Below are positions 1 through 5,898 of a DNA stretch of 13,074 bases, piece after piece; the first letter of the stretch is position 1; every line of letters starts with the position of its first letter. Source of the stretch: Erysipelothrix rhusiopathiae (GTDB taxonomy: Bacteria; Bacillota_I; Bacilli_A; Erysipelotrichales; Erysipelotrichaceae). Made by a program: the position numbers and the translations under genes. Where the stretch lies: positions 1 to 13,074 of the forward strand of contig CADBTK010000148.1 of assembly GCA_902797585.1 (NCBI GenBank). The letters are read 5' to 3'. The notes below the pieces were generated by a model that saw only the letters and a list, made by a program, of their open reading frames with translations, ran no database searches and was not told the DNA's origin.

Positions 1-188
1 AGTTTCCTATAAAGCTCGTCTCTGTGGCACTTTCAAACCTTGGCCCATAGTTGCCCTTAGGGAGTTGGTTGCCGTCAGCTTACGCTGCCCAGGCTTATTT
101 GTTCGCCTGGCACAAACACTACAATCATCACAGATTGTGCGAGCATGGACTTTCCTCTAACAAATTGTCAGCGACTGCGTTATTCAAG
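1..188 (-). ncRNA. rnpB: RNase P RNA, class B (3' part off the window)
   Basis: Catalytic RNA of RNase P, which trims the 5' leaders of tRNA precursors. Read on the minus strand, the conserved 5' core GAGGAAAGTCCATGCTCGCA lies at about 139-158, and the second universally conserved block, GTGCCACAGAGACGA, at about 16-30. The pieces between them match the order of the Bacillus-type RNA, including a GCAGCGTAAGCTGACGGCA stretch. A short hairpin CTGACAA/TTGTTAG precedes the first core block. The 5' end is placed near 188 by alignment from memory to the B. subtilis RNA, with an error of about 5 nt. The 3' half, including the terminator, lies beyond position 1. It directly follows gpsB on the same strand, as in Bacillus. 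I see no strong promoter of its own. Confidence 0.96.
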
Positions 189-193
189 ATTGA

Positions 194-556
194 TTATTCA
201 ACTTCCATTGGTTGTGGTTCTTCGTCTTTGAAAACAGCTGCCTCCAAACGAGCCACTCGTTGCAACAAGTCTACTTGGTCACTATTGTTGGCATGTGTAT
301 ATCCAGAAGACATTTTTTCTTCTAATTGACGTTTATCGCTAGTTAATACGATGATTTGTTGGTTCAATTCTTTCACTTTTGCTTCAAAGCGGTTGATTGC
401 TTGTCCCATTTCTTCGATTTTTTCATCGTATTTTTGATAATCTTCAATCACTTGATCCAAGAATTCATCAACTTCTGTTGGTGCATATCCTTTCAAATCT
501 ACATGAAACTCTTTTGAGTAAATTTGTTCTGCAGTTAAGTTCATATCTTTTGCCAT
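194..556 (-). CDS. gpsB: Cell division regulator GpsB (DivIVA family)
   Basis: GpsB is a cytoplasmic, membrane-associated coiled-coil protein that links cell-wall synthases such as class A PBPs to the division and elongation machinery. The 120-aa product has the DivIVA-type N-terminal domain (about residues 6-65, with KEFHVDLKGYAPTEVDEFLD), a polar linker, and the C-terminal multimerisation motif DLLQRVARLEAAVF near residues 95-108. An acidic tail follows. Y24, D30 and D34 correspond to the Tyr and Asp residues of the B. subtilis GpsB groove that binds PBP arginines. The start is at 556 because GGAGG (564-568) lies 7 nt upstream; an in-frame start further upstream would extend into the leader. 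The product is slightly longer than B. subtilis GpsB. Its stop is only about 5 nt before rnpB. Its likely client PBP is encoded by the divergent recU-ponA pair. Confidence 0.95.
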   Translation of the reverse strand: MAKDMNLTAEQIYSKEFHVDLKGYAPTEVDEFLDQVIEDYQKYDEKIEEMGQAINRFEAKVKELNQQIIVLTSDKRQLEEKMSSGYTHANNSDQVDLLQRVARLEAAVFKDEEPQPMEVE

Positions 557-581
557 ATGATATCCTCCAATACTAATAATA

Positions 582-610
582 ATTATGCTTTTTTTAAGCC
601 TAAAAATCAA
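582..610 (-). promoter_or_regulatory. Sigma-A promoter of gpsB (and probably rnpB)
   Basis: On the minus strand, TTGATT (605-610) and CATAAT (582-587) are separated by 17 nt, matching the vegetative consensus at 4/6 and 5/6. Transcription would start near 575, giving a leader of about 18 nt that contains the GGAGG of gpsB. No terminator lies between gpsB and rnpB, so this promoter may also supply RNase P RNA. Confidence 0.65.
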
Positions 611-727
611 GCGTAATATTTGCCCTTTCCCAAGAAGAATTCCCTTGTTTTTTCACCTATTTTCTTACTCGTTTTTATCTAGTAAAATGTGCAGTTATAT
701 ATATAAGGATAAAAATCTTTCTAAAAA

Positions 728-756
728 TTGAATGTTAGCATAAATTTGGATATAAT
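728..756 (+). promoter_or_regulatory. Sigma-A promoter of recU-ponA, abutting the start codon
   Basis: TTGAAT (728-733) and a perfect TATAAT (751-756) are separated by 17 nt. The expected start of transcription, 7 nt after the -10 element, falls at about 763, which is the A of the recU ATG. The upstream ATG at 757 directly touches the -10 box and would probably not be in this transcript. Confidence 0.7.
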
Positions 757-762
757 ATGTTG

Positions 763-1365
763 ATGAGTACGATTAATTATCCAACACTTAAAAGAAATGT
801 TGGAAATACGGAATCAAAAGGAACATATGGAGGTCGTGGAACACGTTTAGAAAATGACGTGAACGAATCAAATACCTACTATCGAACCATCGATAAGGCA
901 TTGATTTATAAAAAACCTACACCAATTCAAGTTGTTCATGTTGACTATCCTGCGCGAAATAAAGCGCGAATCGATGAAGCGTATTATCGTACGCCTTCAA
1001 CAACTGACTATAACGGTATCTACCGAGGTCAATATATCGACTTTGAAGCCAAGGAAACTAAGAATAAAACAAGTTTCCCTATGTTTATGATTCATGCTCA
1101 CCAAATTGACCATTTAAAGAAAGTGCAGTTGCATAAAGGAATCGGATTCTTTATTATCCGTTTCACCTACTATAACGAAACTTACTTAGTAGATGCACCT
1201 GTATTAATTCAACACATGGAAACATCGGAAAAACGATCCATACCTTATACATGGTTTAAAGAAAACGGGCACTTAATCCAAGAAGGATATCGCCCAAGAC
1301 TTTCTTATCTAAGTGTCGTGGATCAAGTGTACTTTGAAAAGGGGGATGTCTATGGCCACAAATAA
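763..1365 (+). CDS. recU: Holliday junction resolvase RecU
   Basis: RecU cuts four-way DNA junctions during recombination and chromosome segregation in Firmicutes and also modulates RecA. The 200-aa product matches B. subtilis RecU along its whole length, including the basic N-terminal region and the block GGRGTRLENDVNESNTYY (residues 23-40). The nuclease core has STTDYNGIYRGQYIDFEAKE, with candidate metal or catalytic residues D82, E95 and K97. I chose the ATG at 763 (MSTINYP) over the one at 757. The 757 ATG touches the TATAAT box, and the 763 start agrees with the length of the family's N-terminus. There is no Shine-Dalgarno site, so translation may be leaderless. The 3' end overlaps ponA by 14 nt, and the ponA ribosome site lies inside recU, suggesting translational coupling. 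The recU-ponA pairing is conserved in Bacillus. Confidence 0.95.
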   Translation: MSTINYPTLKRNVGNTESKGTYGGRGTRLENDVNESNTYYRTIDKALIYKKPTPIQVVHVDYPARNKARIDEAYYRTPSTTDYNGIYRGQYIDFEAKETKNKTSFPMFMIHAHQIDHLKKVQLHKGIGFFIIRFTYYNETYLVDAPVLIQHMETSEKRSIPYTWFKENGHLIQEGYRPRLSYLSVVDQVYFEKGDVYGHK

Positions 1366-3895
1366 GACGACAAAAAAAACCACCAAAACACAACCACCAA
1401 AAAAGAAAAAAAGACGATTAGATTTTTGGAATAAACTAGCTATTTCCATTTTGACATTGTTCTTAGTAGGATGTATCTCTGTATTCTTCATCCTCGTCAA
1501 TGTCATCAACGATCCAGAAGGAATGCGTTTTAGTCAAGATGGTTTAGCTGCGATGGCAAGTTCAAGAATTTATGACAACAATGGAAAAATGATTTATGAA
1601 TTCGGAGCAGAAATCCGTGATGATATTACATATGATCAAATTCCACAATCTGTCATCGATGCTTTCTTATCTATTGAGGACTCTCGTTACTTTGATCACA
1701 ATGGATTTGACTTACCACGTTTTATTGCTGCAGGGATTGCCGATTTGCGTTCAGGAGGATTTGCCCAAGGGGGATCAACCTTAACAATGCAGATGATCGA
1801 TAATGCCTTCACTAAAAACCAAGAACAAAAGTTATTGGAAGAAGAAGGAAAAATCTCTAAAATTGATCAATTAAAATTAAAGATTCAAGAGGTTTATTTA
1901 TCTTTAATTGCTGAACAAAACTTGAGCAAAGAAGATATCTTCACATACTATGTCAATCGAATTTGGTTCGGTTCTGGAAATAGTACTCGTGGTATCCAAA
2001 AAGCCGCTCAATATTACTTCGATAAAAACATCCAAGATGTAACATTAGAAGAAGCTGCATTCTTAGCCGGTAGTGTTAACGCACCTGGTCACTATAACCC
2101 ATTAGCAAACTTGACCGACCCAGATGTAGATCACTTAGAAGCTGCCGTTCAACGAAGAAACTTAACATTACAGTTAATGCAACAACACGGTTATATTACA
2201 GATGACGAATACAACTTAGCTACTAATTCAAAACTAAGTTATCGATTGGTTCACAATACCGATGTCATTGCTACAGAAGATCCGAACCAAGCTTATATCG
2301 ATGAAGTCATTAATGAAACACTACGATTAACCGGACAAGACCCTGGTGTTGTTCCAATGGATATTTACACTGCATTAAATACGGATGTCCAAAAAGAAGC
2401 AGACTTAATTTGTAAGGGAGAAATTATCAACTTCCCTAACGAAGCCTTCGATGTTGGATTTGCGATTGTAGATAACACCAACGGTGAAGTAATTGCGATT
2501 GGTCCAGGAAGAACCTACCATACAGATTCTGTAAAACACGACAATGCAACCTTTGCACGTCAGCCGGGATCTTCCATGAAACCATTGTTAGCTTATTGTT
2601 CAACATTCGATATCTTAGGATGGTCGACAGAACACCAAGTAAATGATGCGAAGAAAGATTACTGGCGTAGCGGAACTTACTTGAACAACTCGGATGGAAA
2701 ATACAATGGACGTATGAGTTTAGCGTATGCCTTAGGGGTTTCAAAAAACACTACAGCAGCCGCTGCAATGTTAGACTTGATTGATGCCAAAGGATATAAC
2801 TACTGGATTGATTTCTGTCGTAAACTTGGTTATGACGAAGAAGTTGCAGCCAACTTTAACGAACAATATTCAATTGGTGGATCAGATATGTTTGCTAGTC
2901 CAGTTCAACAAGCAAACGCTTATTCAATCTTTGCCAATAAAGGAAAACGTGTGGATGCGCACTTTGTACGCAATGCCATTCGTCGAACAGATAAAAAAGA
3001 ATTCAACACCAACCCAGAAACTGTAGATGTAATTAGTGAAGACGCTGCCTTCATGATGTCTTATCTACTTTATAAAGTAGTTCACGGTGGATACCAAAAC
3101 TTCAACAACTACCTAGCATCTGATTATCCTGTATATGGAAAATCAGGAACCAGTGACTGGGGTAGCGATGGATTGCAATATGGAATTCCTGCCGGTGCGA
3201 TTAAGGATGAATGGTCCATTGGTTATACAAGCCAATATACCATCGCATGTTGGTCTGGATATACCACACAATATCAACAACAAGGATATTACATTCCTAT
3301 TGGTGGTGTTTCCGCTTATACACAAGCCTTTAGTATTTCTCACCATATGTTAGATTTCTGTCAACAATATGGAACATATTCTGAAATAGAACCAACAGCC
3401 GGAGTATCCAAATACAATGGTGGATATATTAAAACTGAATTTGTGAATAGTGGGGATACTACTACAACAGTAGATGATGACCCAAGTCAAAAAGCATATT
3501 GTCAAGCAATTGGTGGTACATGGAAATCTGATTCTCAAACATGTATTGTTCCAGAAAAAGAAGAGGAAGAAGATACTACCAACGAAAAAGAAGCTGCTTG
3601 TACTGCAGATGGTGGTACATGGAATGCCACTTACCAACGATGTGACTATGCACAAGAAGACACATCGCAACAAGAGCAACAATACTACGATCAACAACAG
3701 CAACAACAGCAGTACTATGATCAACAACAACAGCAGCAACAACAATATTACGACCAACAACAGCAATATCAACAACAACAGCAGCAACAGCAACAGCAGT
3801 ATTACAACAATCAACAACAGTACTATAACCAGCAACAATATACTGGGAAAGCACAATCAAAAAAAGGATTGTTTAATCTATTTAGTTGGTTATAA
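1352..3895 (+). CDS. ponA: Bifunctional class A penicillin-binding protein (PBP1A type) with unusual C-terminal tail
   Basis: Peptidoglycan glycosyltransferase/DD-transpeptidase that polymerises lipid II and cross-links peptide stems outside the membrane. The 847-aa product has a basic cytoplasmic N-terminus (KKKKRR at 17-22) and one membrane anchor (about 29-51). The GT51 domain has EDSRYFDHNG, with catalytic E109, and QGGSTLTMQ near 139-147. The transpeptidase has S407-x-x-K410 (SSMK), S464-K-N466 and K597-S-G-T, a KSGT variant of the usual KTGT. After the catalytic domain come two C-x3-GGTW-x6-C repeats (717-731 and 750-764), an acidic spacer, a 58-residue Gln/Tyr tract (773-830) and the end KKGLFNLFSWL. 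The start at 1352 is chosen because GAAAAGGGGG lies 6 nt upstream; the ATG at 1346 touches that site. Cotranscribed with recU. Confidence 0.96.
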   Translation: MATNKTTKKTTKTQPPKKKKRRLDFWNKLAISILTLFLVGCISVFFILVNVINDPEGMRFSQDGLAAMASSRIYDNNGKMIYEFGAEIRDDITYDQIPQSVIDAFLSIEDSRYFDHNGFDLPRFIAAGIADLRSGGFAQGGSTLTMQMIDNAFTKNQEQKLLEEEGKISKIDQLKLKIQEVYLSLIAEQNLSKEDIFTYYVNRIWFGSGNSTRGIQKAAQYYFDKNIQDVTLEEAAFLAGSVNAPGHYNPLANLTDPDVDHLEAAVQRRNLTLQLMQQHGYITDDEYNLATNSKLSYRLVHNTDVIATEDPNQAYIDEVINETLRLTGQDPGVVPMDIYTALNTDVQKEADLICKGEIINFPNEAFDVGFAIVDNTNGEVIAIGPGRTYHTDSVKHDNATFARQPGSSMKPLLAYCSTFDILGWSTEHQVNDAKKDYWRSGTYLNNSDGKYNGRMSLAYALGVSKNTTAAAAMLDLIDAKGYNYWIDFCRKLGYDEEVAANFNEQYSIGGSDMFASPVQQANAYSIFANKGKRVDAHFVRNAIRRTDKKEFNTNPETVDVISEDAAFMMSYLLYKVVHGGYQNFNNYLASDYPVYGKSGTSDWGSDGLQYGIPAGAIKDEWSIGYTSQYTIACWSGYTTQYQQQGYYIPIGGVSAYTQAFSISHHMLDFCQQYGTYSEIEPTAGVSKYNGGYIKTEFVNSGDTTTTVDDDPSQKAYCQAIGGTWKSDSQTCIVPEKEEEEDTTNEKEAACTADGGTWNATYQRCDYAQEDTSQQEQQYYDQQQQQQQYYDQQQQQQQQYYDQQQQYQQQQQQQQQQYYNNQQQYYNQQQYTGKAQSKKGLFNLFSWL
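3500..3643 (+). repeat. In-gene duplication encoding two C-x3-GGTW-x6-C modules
   Basis: Residues 717-731 and 750-764 of the PBP have the same pattern, Cys, three residues, GGTW, six residues, Cys, with a period of exactly 33 codons. The DNA word TGGTGGTACATGGAA occurs identically at 3511-3525 and 3610-3624, 99 bp apart. An acidic linker (EKEEEEDTTNEKE) joins the modules. The paired cysteines suggest small disulfide loops outside the cell. I do not recognise a named domain. Confidence 0.85.
3668..3841 (+). repeat. CAA/CAG-rich triplet tract encoding a Gln/Tyr tail
   Basis: In the ponA frame this encodes 58 residues: 39 Gln, 12 Tyr, 3 Asp, 3 Asn and 1 Glu. It is organised as YYD or YYN followed by runs of 3 to 10 Gln, five times over. 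CAA and CAG are mixed, so the repeat is strong in protein and imperfect in DNA. Length changes by whole triplets would keep the frame. Confidence 0.95.
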
Positions 3896-3901
3896 AACAC
3901 A

Positions 3902-3943
3902 AAAGATGCGTGATAAGAATCATTACACGCATCTTTCTTTTTT
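3902..3943. terminator. Bidirectional terminator between ponA and the HAD gene
   Basis: An 11-bp perfect stem, AAAGATGCGTG (3902-3912) with CACGCATCTTT (3926-3936), is followed by TTTTTT at 3938-3943 on the plus strand and by a T-rich stretch on the minus strand. It lies between the convergent ponA and HAD phosphatase genes and can serve both. Confidence 0.88.
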
Positions 3944-4823
3944 ATAATTCATTAGGAAATAGTTGTTTCAAGATATGCAAAACTCCTTGTTGATCATTGG
4001 TTAAAGTAACGATGTCTGCTTTCTTTTTAACAAAGTCTTCTGACTGTCCCATTGCGACACTATAGTTTGAATATGGAAACATACTAAGATCATTTTCTCC
4101 ATCTCCAAAAACCACTATTTCTTCCTTTGTCCATCCTTGTTGATTCATCAATTTTTCTAAACCAACACCCTTACAAACACCTTTAGGCATGATTTCAATT
4201 AACCGAGGACATGTTCGATATAACTCAAAACGATCTCCAAACTCTTGTTGAAGAATCGAATATATCTCTTCCATTCGTTCTGGGTCTTCCATTATTTGTA
4301 CTTTATTGACAACATGATCTATTTGATCTACTTCATCAATATATGTAATATGCGGATAACCTATTCTTAAATCCATTAACCAATCCCATGGCCCACCTGT
4401 CCAAGGATAGTCTTCATCAACCTTCCATTCTTTGCGTAGTTTTTCTTTCACATCATGCAAACGTGAAGAATGATAATCAAATAGACCATCGTCATAAAAA
4501 GCCATCACTTCCCCATCTAAGTCCATACATGCTTGAAAGAGTTCCTTGGCATCTTTTGTATCCATACGTTGTAAAACCACTCTTCGGTTTGTTCCAGCAT
4601 CATAAAAAGCCATTCCATTAATTTCAACACAAAATCCACCATATTGTCTTAATTTTAGCTCTTGAATGATATCCTCTAAACGAGATACACTTCGACCACT
4701 TGCTAAAACTACCTTAATTCCTTTTTGTTGAAGATGAATCAGTGCTTTTTTTGTTTCTAAAGGGATTTTACTATTAGAGTCTAATAACGTCCCATCCATA
4801 TCCATAATGATTGCTCGTATCAT
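3942..4823 (-). CDS. Cof-type HAD-IIB family phosphatase
   Basis: Predicted cytoplasmic Mg-dependent phosphatase of the haloacid dehalogenase superfamily; members act on sugar phosphates, flavin or pyridoxal phosphates. The 293-aa product has motif I DMDGTLLD with nucleophile D8 and acid/base D10, motif II LASGR (S42), and motif IV GDGENDLSMF (240-249) with metal-binding D241 and D245. The region between motifs II and IV forms the C2-type cap. The substrate cannot be told from the sequence. The start at 4823 gives the usual family N-terminus (MIRAIIMDMDGT). It has no Shine-Dalgarno site, and its promoter predicts a leader of only about 10 nt. It is monocistronic, convergent with ponA and divergent from tRNA-Asn. 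Confidence 0.9.
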   Translation of the reverse strand: MIRAIIMDMDGTLLDSNSKIPLETKKALIHLQQKGIKVVLASGRSVSRLEDIIQELKLRQYGGFCVEINGMAFYDAGTNRRVVLQRMDTKDAKELFQACMDLDGEVMAFYDDGLFDYHSSRLHDVKEKLRKEWKVDEDYPWTGGPWDWLMDLRIGYPHITYIDEVDQIDHVVNKVQIMEDPERMEEIYSILQQEFGDRFELYRTCPRLIEIMPKGVCKGVGLEKLMNQQGWTKEEIVVFGDGENDLSMFPYSNYSVAMGQSEDFVKKKADIVTLTNDQQGVLHILKQLFPNEL

Positions 4824-4839
4824 GAAAATATTCTAACAT

Positions 4840-4868
4840 ATTAGAAAATTGATAAAAGTACTTGTCAA
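4840..4868 (-). promoter_or_regulatory. Sigma-A promoter of the HAD phosphatase gene
   Basis: On the minus strand, a perfect TTGACA (4863-4868) and TCTAAT (4840-4845, 5/6) are separated by 17 nt. Predicted start of transcription is about 4833. The -35 box overlaps the -35 box of the divergent tRNA promoter by 5 bp. Confidence 0.7.
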
Positions 4869-4890
4869 GGATATTTCTGTATGATAATAT
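4862..4890 (+). promoter_or_regulatory. Promoter of tRNA-Asn
   Basis: TTGTCA (4862-4867) precedes TAATAT (4885-4890) with a 17-nt spacer; GATAAT (4883-4888) with a 15-nt spacer is the alternative -10. Transcription would start near 4895-4897, leaving a 5' leader of about 14 nt for RNase P to remove. Confidence 0.6.
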
Positions 4891-4910
4891 AAATGAGCGT
4901 TCAAACGCAT

Positions 4911-4986
4911 GCCTCCATAGCTCAGTTGGTAGAGCGTCCGGCTGTTAACCGGCAGGTCACAAGTTCGAGTCTTGTTGGAGGCGCCA
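4911..4986 (+). tRNA. tRNA-Asn (anticodon GTT), CCA encoded
   Basis: Complete 76-nt cloverleaf. The acceptor arm pairs GCCTCCA (4911-4917) with TGGAGGC (4976-4982), followed by discriminator G and an encoded CCA at 4984-4986. The D arm begins GCTCAGTTGG. The anticodon arm is CCGGC-TGTTAAC-CGG, with anticodon GTT (Asn). The T arm is ACAAG-TTCGAGT-CTTGT. A G discriminator is normal for tRNA-Asn. It is a single tRNA gene with its own promoter and terminator. Confidence 0.98.
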
Positions 4987-4997
4987 TCTGAAAAATC

Positions 4998-5020
4998 AAG
5001 ACCCTAACGGGTCTTTTTTA
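4998..5020 (+). terminator. Terminator of tRNA-Asn
   Basis: A 7-bp stem, AAGACCC (4998-5004) with GGGTCTT (5009-5015), has a TAAC loop and is followed by a T run (5014-5019). It lies 11 nt after the CCA end. Confidence 0.9.
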
Positions 5021-5026
5021 ATATAC

Positions 5027-5050
5027 AAAAAGGACACATCGTTGTGTCCT
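5027..5050 (-). terminator. Terminator of the nadE operon, overlapping the nadE stop
   Basis: Minus-strand hairpin AGGACACA/TGTGTCCT (5043-5050 and 5031-5038) with a 4-nt loop, followed by five T (5027-5031 on the plus strand are A). The nadE stop codon TAG (5049-5051) includes the first stem bases. Confidence 0.85.
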
Positions 5051-5849
5051 AGTCATCATTAGATAATGTACGTTGTGCTTGGTCTTTTGGTGGATAATAC
5101 TTTGGCATTAAGCGAAGTTTATGAAGGTTGATTCGATGTAGTCGATCAATCTTTTCTTTTGATTCTTGATTTTCACATTCACCCGTTTTAATATATTCAC
5201 CTAACTCTTGATAAGTAAATCCTAATTTATCTTCATCACTCATACCACTTAATCCATCAGAAGGTACTTTAAATGTCAATTCATCAGGTAAATTCAAACA
5301 TTGTCCGATTTGTAAAACTTCCTCTACTAACAATTCAGAAAGTGGACTGAAGTCTCCAGCTGCATCTCCATATTTCGTTGAATAACCAACGTAGTCTTCA
5401 CTCATATTGCATGTATTAACAACTCGCCCTCCTTTAGGCAACATTTGACCAATCGCATATAAAGTCGCCATCCGAATACGAGGAGCTAAATTAATAATCG
5501 CTTCTTTGGCTGGTGTTTCACTTTGTGTGATTTCTTTCAATTCCTTATTTCCTTTTAATTGATTCAATAAACCATTAAATGAATCTTCTATATTAATTTC
5601 TACATATGGCATATCCAATGCCTTTACCAATGTATAAGAATCTTGAATATCTGGTTGAATTCCATTTGGCATCAATACCCCTAATACACGGTCTTTTCCT
5701 AATGCTTCTACACACAAAGCTGCCGCAATACTAGAATCTTTTCCTCCAGAGATACCAATAACAGCGGTACATGTAGGTCCATTTTGTTCAAAATATGTAC
5801 GAATCCACTGAATCAAATCTTCTTTTACAAGTTCTGGATTTTTTAACAT
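5049..5849 (-). CDS. nadE: NH3-dependent NAD(+) synthetase NadE
   Basis: Catalyses the last step of NAD synthesis, adenylating nicotinic acid adenine dinucleotide and amidating it with ammonia, in the cytoplasm. The 266-aa product has the PP-loop ATPase motif GISGGKDSS (32-40), NTCNMSEDYVGYSTKYGDAAGDFSP-like substrate-binding blocks, and PSDGLSGMSDEDKLGFTY near the C-terminus. It lacks the N-terminal nitrilase/glutaminase domain of the long form, so free ammonia should be the nitrogen donor. The start at 5849 has AGGAGG 8 nt upstream. It is the last gene of a probable three-gene operon, 49 nt after the YolD-like gene. I see no convincing promoter in that gap, so it is likely read from the polymerase promoter. 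Confidence 0.96.
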   Translation of the reverse strand: MLKNPELVKEDLIQWIRTYFEQNGPTCTAVIGISGGKDSSIAAALCVEALGKDRVLGVLMPNGIQPDIQDSYTLVKALDMPYVEINIEDSFNGLLNQLKGNKELKEITQSETPAKEAIINLAPRIRMATLYAIGQMLPKGGRVVNTCNMSEDYVGYSTKYGDAAGDFSPLSELLVEEVLQIGQCLNLPDELTFKVPSDGLSGMSDEDKLGFTYQELGEYIKTGECENQESKEKIDRLHRINLHKLRLMPKYYPPKDQAQRTLSNDD

Positions 5850-5898
5850 ACTGCCATCCTCCTGTCTGTTTTTATTTTATCACTAGCTTCTTTATTTT

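Noticed and set aside
51..329. Plus-strand open frame of 92 codons
   Set aside because: It crosses the conserved core of RNase P RNA and antisense gpsB; no ribosome site and no family resemblance.
557..756. Riboswitch or small gene in the gpsB-recU divergent region
   Set aside because: The region holds the two promoters and AT-rich sequence; I see no conserved aptamer, stem set or coding frame with a ribosome site.
757..762. ATG at 757 as the recU start
   Set aside because: It abuts the TATAAT box, so the mRNA from this promoter would begin after it; the family N-terminus fits 763 better.
1313..1351. Longer ponA start inside recU (13 extra residues)
   Set aside because: The purine-rich site GAAAAGGGGG at 1336-1345 fits the ATG at 1352 with normal spacing, and the extra residues simply translate recU out of frame.
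3350..3856. Minus-strand open frame rich in Leu, Ile and Val, looking like a membrane protein
   Set aside because: It is the reverse reading of the Gln/Tyr triplet tract of ponA; the hydrophobic run is an artefact of complementary CAA/CAG codons.
4957..5050. Possible integration site at the tRNA-Asn 3' end
   Set aside because: No integrase, no second copy of the tRNA end and no foreign genes follow; only terminators and nadE.
5850..5898. Internal promoter for nadE (TGATAAAAT in the gap)
   Set aside because: No -35 box at a workable distance; read-through from the upstream operon promoter is simpler.
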